This document shows, piece after piece, positions 30,507-37,552 of a DNA stretch of 64,000 nt. Origin of the DNA: Xanthomonas melonis (lineage in GTDB: Bacteria > Pseudomonadota > Gammaproteobacteria > Xanthomonadales > Xanthomonadaceae); the NCBI RefSeq assembly GCF_020783655.1, contig NZ_JAJGQH010000002.1, forward strand, positions 1-64,000, read 5' to 3'. The first letter of the stretch is position 1, and each line of letters opens with the position of its first letter. The notes under the pieces are model-generated. The model was not told the origin of the DNA, ran no database searches, and saw only the letters and a program-made list of their open reading frames with translations. The position numbers and the translations under genes are program-made.

Positions 30507-30850
30507 AACGCTCCAACGATCCGGCCCAGTTCGATGCGCAGCTGCGCCAACTGCACGCCACTGCGCTCGGCAGCCTGCCGCCGCAGACGCTGGCACGCCT
30601 GCGTCAGGCCCGCCACACCGCGCCGGTCAGGCGCATGCGCCGCCATTGGCTGCTGGCCACAGCCTGTTCCGCGCTGCTGGCGGTTGGTATCGGCCTGCAA
30701 TTGCAACCGAGCGTCGACACGCCGCCGCAAGCGGCACCGTCCGAGGCGATCGCCGACACCAGCGCCGGCGCCGAGACCGACGACCTTCTTTCGCAGAACC
30801 CGGACCTGTATGTCTGGCTCGGGTCCGACTCCGCACTGGCCATGGAATGA
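30503..30850 (+). CDS. Putative membrane anti-sigma factor
   Basis: 115 residues. A cytoplasmic N-terminal part (about 1-45, SLPPQTLARLRQARH) is followed by one hydrophobic helix (about 47-63) and a short periplasmic, Ala/Asp-rich tail. This topology and the GTGA overlap with the ECF sigma gene suggest a cognate anti-sigma factor. No zinc-binding HxxxCxxC motif is present, so it is not the ZAS type. The function is inferred from context and topology. Confidence 0.65.
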   Translation: MKRSNDPAQFDAQLRQLHATALGSLPPQTLARLRQARHTAPVRRMRRHWLLATACSALLAVGIGLQLQPSVDTPPQAAPSEAIADTSAGAETDDLLSQNPDLYVWLGSDSALAME

Positions 30851-31344
30851 ACACGATGACCCGCACCACCCGCCTGCTGCTGACCCTGTTGCTTTGCGTC
30901 GGGCCGTGCGCGCCGTTGCTGGCGCAGGACCGCCCGGCAGGACCGCCGGGGCCGCCGCCGCTGGACGGCCCCGGACCGCGTGGCCCAGGCCCGCGCAACG
31001 AGACGCCGATGCCGGAGTGGGACCGGCTCACCCCGCAGCAGCGTCAGGTGCTGATCGACGCCCTGCGCGAACGCTGGAACGACGTGCCCGAAGAACGCCC
31101 GCGGATGTATCGCCATGCAAGCCGCTGGCTGGACATGACGCCCGAGCAGCGCAAGCAGGCCAAGGCCGGCATGGACCGCTTCCGCAACATGAGCCCGGAA
31201 CAGCGCCGCGAGGCCAGAGCGCTGTTCCAGCGGATGCGCACGCTCAACCCCGAGCAGCGCAATGCATTGCAGCAACGCTGGCAAAAGATGAGCCCTGCCG
31301 AACGCAGCACCTGGTTGCGCGAGCATCCGCCGACGGACGATTGA
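30847..31344 (+). CDS. DUF3106 periplasmic protein
   Basis: 165 residues. A signal peptide (cleavage near LLAQD, residue about 26) is followed by a Pro/Gly-rich segment. Repeated helical units then occur, each beginning with an L/M-(T/S/N)-P-(E/Q)-Q-R pattern: LTPQQRQVL, MTPEQRKQA, MSPEQRREA, LNPEQRNAL, MSPAERSTW. This is the DUF3106 signature. It is reminiscent of small helical envelope-stress proteins (Spy/CpxP-like LTxxQ motifs), though relation to them is inference. It overlaps the anti-sigma gene (ATGA) and is probably co-regulated by the ECF sigma. Confidence 0.85.
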   Translation: MNTMTRTTRLLLTLLLCVGPCAPLLAQDRPAGPPGPPPLDGPGPRGPGPRNETPMPEWDRLTPQQRQVLIDALRERWNDVPEERPRMYRHASRWLDMTPEQRKQAKAGMDRFRNMSPEQRREARALFQRMRTLNPEQRNALQQRWQKMSPAERSTWLREHPPTDD

Positions 31345-31710
31345 GCGTGCCGCCGGGGCGTGTGCCTGGCTGAGGCGGCTTTCTCCGGCAGACTGGACAG
31401 CTGCGGTCGCGGTTGGCCAGCACCGATGCGTCGTGGCAATGCTGACGATCATGCATTCGGCGTGGATCCTGTCTCGCGCAACGGGCGGTTGCCGCCGAGC
31501 GCTGTGCGTGTCCGCCGCCGAGCGCGATGTATGTCCGGCAACTGGCGCAGTGGTTGTTCGTTGACGGACGAGGCCGCAAGACCGGGCGACTTCGCACCTC
31601 GCACCGCGCACTGCTACGGCATGGCCGTCCGGGATGCAGCCGACTGCACCTGCGTCAAGTGCGCTCGCGCCACACGCCTGCATCCGGAGCCACCCGCCAG
31701 CGCTTGAATA
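31345..31710. other. Intergenic region downstream of the ECF operon
   Basis: About 365 nt between convergent transcription units. No open frame has a gene-like start or codon pattern and no clear terminator was recognised. Confidence 0.5.
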
Positions 31711-31854
31711 AGAGCAGCTAACAGAACGGCTGCGCTCCCCGCCAGGCGGGCGCGGCCGGTGCTCGGAATCGGCATGTACCACTCGTACACTGCGGTTCCT
31801 CCGCGCCGTCCACACCCACCGGACGACCGCTCGCTACGTTCTGTTAGCCGCTCT
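31711..31854. repeat. 144-bp element bounded by 18-bp inverted repeats
   Basis: The left end AGAGCAGCTAACAGAACG (31711-31728) is mirrored by CGTTCTGTTAGCCGCTCT (31837-31854) with one mismatch. No flanking target duplication is obvious and no protein is encoded. It sits 19 nt past the pntAA stop between convergent genes. It could be a MITE-like mobile remnant, a dispersed extragenic repeat, or a long terminator/attenuator hairpin. Confidence 0.6.
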
Positions 31855-31873
31855 AAGTCTACGTACTGACGCG

Positions 31874-32965
31874 TCACGCAGCAGGCGCTGCCGACCAGCG
31901 CGTCCTGGCCAGCAGTTCGTCGTCCCAGTCGAACGCCAGCGCGCCATCCTTGATCACCAATGCCGCGAACGCATAGACGTTGCGCGCGAACATTTCGCTG
32001 GCGTGCACCGCGCCCTGGCTGGCGAGGTTGAGCGGCCCGGCGATCGCCACGCCGTCCAGGTCATAGGTTTCGCCGGGGCGGGTGGCCGCGCAATTGCCGC
32101 CGGTTTCCGCGGCCAGGTCCACGATGACGCTGCCGGCGCGCATGCCGTGCACCATCTCGGTGGTCACGATCTTCGGCGCGGGCCGCCCCGGCACCGCCGC
32201 CGTGCAGACCACCACATCCACGCCCTTGAGGTGTTCGGCCAGGCGGCGCTGCTGTTCGGCGCGTTCGTCGTCGGTGAGTTGCCGCGCATAGCCGCCCTCG
32301 CCGGCGGCGCTGACGCCCAGATCGAGGAAGCGCGCGCCCAACGAGGCGATCTGCTCGCGCGTCTCCGGGCGCACATCGAAGCCTTCCACCTGCGCGCCCA
32401 GCCGCTTGGCGGTGGCGATCGCCTGCAGTCCGGCGACCCCGGCACCGATCACCAGCACCTTGCACGGACGCATGGTGCCGGCCGCGGTCGTCAGCATCGG
32501 GAAGAAGCGCGGCGCAAGCTGCGCGCCGATCAGGACCGCCTTGTAGCCGGCCATGCCGGCCTGCGAACTCAACACGTCCATGGCCTGCGCGCGCGTGGTA
32601 CGTGGCAGCCGCTCCAGCGGGAACACGATCAACCCGCGCTCGGCAAACGCCTGCGCGCGCGCCGGGTCCGCATCGGGCGACAGCATGCCGATCACCACCG
32701 TCTGCGGCCTGCATTGCAGCAGCAGCTCGGTCGGCGGCGCCTGCACGCAGAGCACCATATCGGCCAGGGCGAGACTCTGCGCATCGGCCACGTGCGCACC
32801 GGCGGCGACATAAGCCGCCTCGTCCATGCTGCTGGCGCGGCCGGCGTCCGGCTCGATCCACACGCTGGCGCCAAGCGCGACCAGCTTTCTGACCGTTTCC
32901 GGCGTTGCCGCCACCCGGCGTTCGCCCGCCGCCCGCTCTTTCAGCACCAGTACCTGCACAGCCAT
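31874..32965 (-). CDS. pntAA: NAD(P) transhydrogenase subunit alpha part 1
   Basis: 363 residues. This is the soluble NAD(H)-binding dI subunit. The N-terminus VQVLVLKERAAGERRVAATP is typical, followed by the RQD-loop-like region and the dinucleotide motif VIGAGVAGLQAIATAKRLGA (about 172-191). GAGCAACC precedes the ATG. It is normally adjacent to pntAB-pntB; here the two parts are separated by the opposite-strand ECF sigma operon and the 144-bp inverted-repeat element. Confidence 0.95.
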   Translation of the reverse strand: MAVQVLVLKERAAGERRVAATPETVRKLVALGASVWIEPDAGRASSMDEAAYVAAGAHVADAQSLALADMVLCVQAPPTELLLQCRPQTVVIGMLSPDADPARAQAFAERGLIVFPLERLPRTTRAQAMDVLSSQAGMAGYKAVLIGAQLAPRFFPMLTTAAGTMRPCKVLVIGAGVAGLQAIATAKRLGAQVEGFDVRPETREQIASLGARFLDLGVSAAGEGGYARQLTDDERAEQQRRLAEHLKGVDVVVCTAAVPGRPAPKIVTTEMVHGMRAGSVIVDLAAETGGNCAATRPGETYDLDGVAIAGPLNLASQGAVHASEMFARNVYAFAALVIKDGALAFDWDDELLARTRWSAAPAA

Positions 32966-33296
32966 GGTTGCTCCGGTCGCACGCCCAGTCGCCGCGATGC
33001 TAGCAGAGCGCAGCGCGTGGGCCGGCGGTGCGCTCGTGCGTATTGCAGCCGGTATGCAGCCGGCAGGTCTGACGCCCTCACTCCCGCTGGCTGTTCGCGG
33101 CACGACAACGCGTCGGGCATCGGAGCGCTGCGGCACCGGTGCCCGCGTGCCTGCAGGGCAGCACTGTGATCCCGCCGGCGCCGTACGTCCGAGCCGATGG
33201 GACAATCGTGGATGAAGCGCCCTGCTCCGGCGCGCCACCGGGCATCCGCGGTCTGCGGCGCTCCGGCCGCCGGCAGACCACGGACGTTGGACCGCG
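32966..33296. other. Intergenic region upstream of pntAA
   Basis: About 330 nt. It should hold the pntAA promoter and the 3' end of the TetR transcript. No coding sequence or clear motif was identified. Confidence 0.5.
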
Positions 33297-33902
33297 CTAC
33301 GGCTCGAGCAAGCCCTTCAACAATGGCGCGAACAGGACCTCGGGGGGCATCGCGGACAGCGCCTCGTGCTTGCGATCGATCGCCAGCGATGCATAGCCAT
33401 GCACCGCGCTCCAGGCCAGCAACGTGCGTTGCTCCAGCAGTTCGCGGGCCGGAGCGCTGCCGTGACGTGCGATCCATTGCGCCCGCAGCGTCTCGCGCAG
33501 GCACGCCATGGCCGCCCCGCTGGCCTGCACCAGCCGTGGCAGGGTGCGCGCCCGCACATCCAGACCCAGCATCATCCGGAACTGCTGCGGAAACGCGAGT
33601 GCGAAGCGGATGTAACCCAGCCCGCCTCCCAGCAACGGATCGGCCGACTCCCGCTGGGTGGCCACGATGCAGTCGAGCATGCGCTCGTAGCCATCGGCGG
33701 CCAACTCCGTCAACAACCCTTCCAGCGAACCGAAGTGGTGGGCCGGCGCAGCGTGCGAAACCCCGGCCCGGCGCGCGCATTCGCGCAGCGTGAGCCCGCG
33801 CAAGCCGGATTCGCCAAGCAGCTCCCAGCCGGCGCGCCGCAACGCGGCAGGCAGGTCGCCATGGTGATACGCCGTCGGGGTCTGTGCTCGCGCCATCGGC
33901 AT
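33297..33902 (-). CDS. TetR/AcrR-family transcriptional regulator
   Basis: 201 residues. The N-terminal helix-turn-helix region (about 12-60) has GLRGLTLRECARRAGVSHAA followed by HHFGSLEGLLTELA, the TetR pattern with AcrR-like PAHHF. A helical ligand/dimer domain follows (about 65-200) with the tetracycline-repressor-like WSAVHGYASLAI segment. The start MPMARAQTP was chosen because longer versions would translate through two palindromic operator-like sites. It is divergent from an alpha/beta hydrolase gene and probably represses it and itself. Confidence 0.88.
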   Translation of the reverse strand: MPMARAQTPTAYHHGDLPAALRRAGWELLGESGLRGLTLRECARRAGVSHAAPAHHFGSLEGLLTELAADGYERMLDCIVATQRESADPLLGGGLGYIRFALAFPQQFRMMLGLDVRARTLPRLVQASGAAMACLRETLRAQWIARHGSAPARELLEQRTLLAWSAVHGYASLAIDRKHEALSAMPPEVLFAPLLKGLLEP

Positions 33903-33932
33903 TCGCTTATCGGGACTCCAGTGCAGCAGATA

Positions 33933-33951
33933 ATCTTGACGCTGACAAGTT
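33933..33951. promoter_or_regulatory. Palindromic operator-like site 1 (TetR/hydrolase)
   Basis: ATCTTG-N7-CAAGTT, matching the second site's ATCTTG-N7-CAAGAT at 11 of 12 arm positions. It is centred 40 bp from site 2, in the divergent promoter region. Candidate binding site for the adjacent TetR protein. Confidence 0.6.
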
Positions 33952-33972
33952 TTCAGCGCCAGACTTGCCCGC

Positions 33973-33991
33973 ATCTTGCCATCGACAAGAT
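33973..33991. promoter_or_regulatory. Palindromic operator-like site 2 (TetR/hydrolase)
   Basis: A perfect inverted repeat ATCTTG-N7-CAAGAT, 28 nt upstream of the hydrolase start codon and overlapping its likely core promoter. Confidence 0.62.
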
Positions 33992-34018
33992 TGACGCTCC
34001 CCATCACCAGGAACCTCC

Positions 34019-34882
34019 ATGAGTTTTCCCATTGCCAGGCTGCGCGCGCGTCTGCTGCGCCTCGTACTGGCCGGCGCCAGCCGACTGGCGCCCGGCCCGA
34101 CTGGTCGCTATCTGGCCCGCCGTTTCGTCACCCCAGCTCCGTCCGGACGCCGGCAGGCAGCCGCCATTGCCGCCACACTGGACGATGCACAGCGGCAGAG
34201 CCTGGGCATCGACGGCCTGGAGATCGCGGTGTACCAATGGGGCGATCCCGCACAGCGGCCGTTCGTGCTGCTGTCGCACGGCTGGGCCAGCTACGGGCTG
34301 CGGTTTGCCGCCTGGGTGCCGCAGTTGCGCGCACTTGGCTACGCGGTGGTCGCCTTCGACCAGGCGGCGCACGGGCTGAGCGGCGGGCAGATCAGCAATC
34401 TGCCGCATTTTTCGAAGATCCTCGGCCAGATCGGCCGCCACTTCGGGCGCCCCGCCGTGTTCATCGGTCACTCGTTGGGAACGGCTGCGGCGGTGTTCGC
34501 CGACGATCCGGCATGGCGGCCGGCGCGCTATGTCATGATCGCCCCGCTGGTGGCGCCGGCCGGCAGCGCCAGGCGTCAGTTTCAGGCGGCGGGCATCGCG
34601 CCTGCGGCCTTCGCACCCTTCGAGACCTGGCTGATCCAGTTGATCGGCGCCTGTTTCGCCGATTTCGACGCCACCGCGCGCCTGCCGCAGTTCGATCGCC
34701 CGGCGCTGATCATCCACGACCGCCGCGATCGCGAAACGCCGTGGGAAGAGGGCGCCCGCTTCGCCGCCCTGTGGCCGGGTGCGCAGTTATTCAGTACGGA
34801 AGGGCTCGGGCACAATCGCATGGTCGATCACCCCTCGGTGATTGCGCGGGCCCTGGACTTCATCGGGCCGGCGGCGCCGTAA
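34019..34882 (+). CDS. Alpha/beta-hydrolase
   Basis: 287 residues. The nucleophile elbow GHSLGTAAA (Ser at about 153), an oxyanion motif SHGWASYG (about 89-96), the acid region IIHDRRDRETPWEEG and the catalytic His in GLGHNRMVDHP near 264 form a complete triad set. The Arg-rich N-terminus is not a clear signal peptide, so it is probably cytosolic. AGGAACCTCC precedes the ATG. Regulation by the divergent TetR protein is likely, given the paired palindromes between them. The substrate is unknown. Confidence 0.88.
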   Translation: MSFPIARLRARLLRLVLAGASRLAPGPTGRYLARRFVTPAPSGRRQAAAIAATLDDAQRQSLGIDGLEIAVYQWGDPAQRPFVLLSHGWASYGLRFAAWVPQLRALGYAVVAFDQAAHGLSGGQISNLPHFSKILGQIGRHFGRPAVFIGHSLGTAAAVFADDPAWRPARYVMIAPLVAPAGSARRQFQAAGIAPAAFAPFETWLIQLIGACFADFDATARLPQFDRPALIIHDRRDRETPWEEGARFAALWPGAQLFSTEGLGHNRMVDHPSVIARALDFIGPAAP

Positions 34883-35005
34883 CCGCGTGCGCGATCCGGC
34901 GCGTGCGCCGACTGCGATCGCCGTCAGCGCGCGGTGTCCTGTGCGGACCGCGCGTTGTTGCGCCATCGGTCCGCATCATTCGCCCACGCCGCGCCGGGAC
35001 GGCGC

Positions 35006-37348
35006 TCAATGCACCGTGCTGTTGGTGTGCAGCGGATCCAGTCGGTCGATCACGCCCTGCATCGCGCTGTCGAACGCACCGTCGTTGATGTGTTCGCGCA
35101 GGCGACCCAACCGCACCATCACCGCCAATTCTTCCGGCGACGCCACGCAGAAACGCACGCCGCGCCGGTTGACGAACAACAGGCGCTGCGAGATCGGGCT
35201 CACCCACGACAGCTTGCCCGCCTGCACCTTGCCGTCCTTGTCGACGAAATCCAGCCAGGTGCCGATATCCATCGCGCGGAAACGCTCGGCGTCGGCGCTG
35301 TCGGTGCTCTGCGCCACCGCTTCGGCGCCCAGTACCACACTGACGCTTTCGGCCGCCGGTGGCGGCAGGTTGACCTGCGGCAGTTCCGGCAATGCCTTCT
35401 CCAGTTCCGGGCGCGCCTCGGCGATCGCCTGCAAGGTATCGTGCAGCGCGGTGATCGCCACCACTGCCGCATCCCCGTGCAGGCCAACGCTGGCGAAAAC
35501 GCGGTGCAGGGCCGGCTGCCAGACCTGCAGCCACGGCTTGCCGATGATGTGGCGGCGCGCCTCGCCCAGCTCTTCTAGCACCCCATCGGCCAACGCCAGC
35601 GCTTCCAGCGTGCCCGGACCTTCTTCGCCGTCGCGCAGGATCGCCATGGTCAGATGGTGCAACCAGGGTTGACGCAGGAAATCCTCGACCGCCTTGGGCA
35701 GGCCCGCACCGTCGGGGACGCGCTGCTCCAGTTCCGCCAGCGCGCGACCACGCGCCAGCTCCAGCTTCTCCTGCCCACGCTGGGTCTCGGTGGCGCGACG
35801 CTCGGCGATTTCCACCCGCCGGCGGTGCTGGGACAGGAAATCGCGGAATTCCTCTTCAAGGGTCAGGAAGATGGCCAGGTTCTCGTTGAACTCGGCCACC
35901 AGCCGGTCGACGATCTCCTCCACCTTGCCCATCAGTACGCGCTCGGCCGGGCTGTCGCCGGTGTTGCCTTCGCAGGCCTCGGCCAGCGAATTGAGCAGGC
36001 GCCGCGCCGGATGGGTCTTCTGCACGAACATCTTGCGGTCCAGCAGCGCGACCTTGACGAACGGCACCACCAAGCGGCCGATCATCTCGCGCGAGCGGCT
36101 TTCCAGGTCGCGCTCGTCCAGCATCACGTCGAACAGCATGCCGACCAGATCGATGGCGTCTTCGTCCATCGGATCGAGTTTTGCGGTGGCCGGGTCCACG
36201 CCCAGCCGCGTGGCGCTGTTGAGTACTTCGTTCTTCAACCGCTGCGCGAGCGATTCGTTGTCGTCGCCGATCGCCGCCTGCAGGGTCGCGCTGGGCGTGG
36301 CCTGCAGCAGCGACAGCACCGACATCATTTCGCGCTGGCTCAACGGGCGCTGCTGACCGACCGCCACCGACGCGGCAGACGCGGCGCTGTCGCGCACGTT
36401 GCGGGTCTGCTGCAGCAGCTCGTGCAGCGCATCCAGCAGCATGCCCTGGCTACCGCCGGGATGATCGGCATCGCCACCGTCCACGCCGCCGGCTCCGACA
36501 CCCTCGGCATGACCGCGCTGGGCGGCCGCCTGCATGCGCCCGCGGCTGTGCGCCCAGCGGTCCAGGAAACGGTTGGCCCAGGCCGGCGCGTACTGATCGC
36601 TCGAATCGTCGCCATCGCCACCCTGCATTTCGGCCTGTGCCTCGGGCGCGGCGCCACGCGCGGGCACGCGCGGCGGCGGGCGCTTGGGCTGGGAGATCTC
36701 GGGCATCACCCCGGCCTTGGCCAGGGTCTCGTCCAGCCGCGCATACAGCTTGCCGATCGGCTCGGCCAGATCGCGCTCGCACAGCTTGATCAGCACCAGG
36801 CGCACTTCCGGCGCCAGGTCGCAGGTGGCGAAGGCTTCATGGATGGCCACGCCCAGGTGTTCCGGGCCGAACGGATTGGTGTCGGCCACCAGTTCCAGCC
36901 CGCCGGCGATCCAGCCCAGCCGGCGATCGACCCGTGCCAGCACCTGCTTGAAATCGCGCAGCAGCACCGTGGCCAGGTTGCGCACCGCCAGCCGCGACTC
37001 GAGCACGTGTTCGGGCACCAGGCTCAGTGGACCCACCCCCATGTCGCCCGCCAGCACCACCTCGGCCGACAACGGTGTTCCCAACAGCAACGCCTGCCAG
37101 CCGTCTTCGAGCTGTTGGCGAAATCGTGTCGCCACTTCCTCGCGCTTGCGCCGCAATTCGCGCATGCCATCAAGGAACAGCAATTGCGAGGTGCCAGCCG
37201 ATTCGGCGCGATCGAACAGCACATCGTCGAAGTGTGCCACTGCAGCAGCGAATACCTGCGCGAGCGCCGGCACGAACACGTCGTGGGCCTGCTCGAGCAA
37301 GCGTTGGTCACGGCCCGGGTGTCCCGACGGACTGGGCTGGAAGGTCAT
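35006..37348 (-). CDS. DUF1631 protein A
   Basis: 780 residues from MTFQPSPSGHPG, with GGGGAG upstream. It is mostly alpha-helical and belongs to DUF1631, a family with no settled function (old automatic labels such as thymidine phosphorylase are not supported). An acidic/Gly-rich linker lies near 245-300. The C-terminal ~90 residues (GTWLDFVDKDGKVQAGKLSW, then SPISQRLLFVNRRG) form a predicted beta domain shared with the neighbouring paralogue. No membrane helix or enzyme motif was seen, so it is probably cytosolic. Confidence 0.88.
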   Translation of the reverse strand: MTFQPSPSGHPGRDQRLLEQAHDVFVPALAQVFAAAVAHFDDVLFDRAESAGTSQLLFLDGMRELRRKREEVATRFRQQLEDGWQALLLGTPLSAEVVLAGDMGVGPLSLVPEHVLESRLAVRNLATVLLRDFKQVLARVDRRLGWIAGGLELVADTNPFGPEHLGVAIHEAFATCDLAPEVRLVLIKLCERDLAEPIGKLYARLDETLAKAGVMPEISQPKRPPPRVPARGAAPEAQAEMQGGDGDDSSDQYAPAWANRFLDRWAHSRGRMQAAAQRGHAEGVGAGGVDGGDADHPGGSQGMLLDALHELLQQTRNVRDSAASAASVAVGQQRPLSQREMMSVLSLLQATPSATLQAAIGDDNESLAQRLKNEVLNSATRLGVDPATAKLDPMDEDAIDLVGMLFDVMLDERDLESRSREMIGRLVVPFVKVALLDRKMFVQKTHPARRLLNSLAEACEGNTGDSPAERVLMGKVEEIVDRLVAEFNENLAIFLTLEEEFRDFLSQHRRRVEIAERRATETQRGQEKLELARGRALAELEQRVPDGAGLPKAVEDFLRQPWLHHLTMAILRDGEEGPGTLEALALADGVLEELGEARRHIIGKPWLQVWQPALHRVFASVGLHGDAAVVAITALHDTLQAIAEARPELEKALPELPQVNLPPPAAESVSVVLGAEAVAQSTDSADAERFRAMDIGTWLDFVDKDGKVQAGKLSWVSPISQRLLFVNRRGVRFCVASPEELAVMVRLGRLREHINDGAFDSAMQGVIDRLDPLHTNSTVH

Positions 37349-37552
37349 GCGCAAAGGCTCCCCGCCTCTGCAGGCGTGAAAATTTTCAACCGAGAAGTAA
37401 CAGACGCGGCCCCAAATTCCGCCCACGCATGGTAGGCGTTTCGCTCGACCGCTAAGTGTGACACATATCCCACTTTACTCGTGACCGCCCAGGGATGCCG
37501 TTCGGACAGCCATCCTAGCCCGCAACGCCGTGGTGGAGCCTGCCTTCGATCG

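Noticed and set aside
31614-31877. Possible 87-residue minus-strand protein across the inverted-repeat element
   Set aside because: It reads straight through both inverted repeats, has no ribosome-binding site and no recognisable pattern; better explained as non-coding.
33078-33281. Possible 67-residue gene upstream of pntAA
   Set aside because: Arg/Cys-rich, no ribosome-binding site, typical of chance frames in high-GC intergenic DNA.
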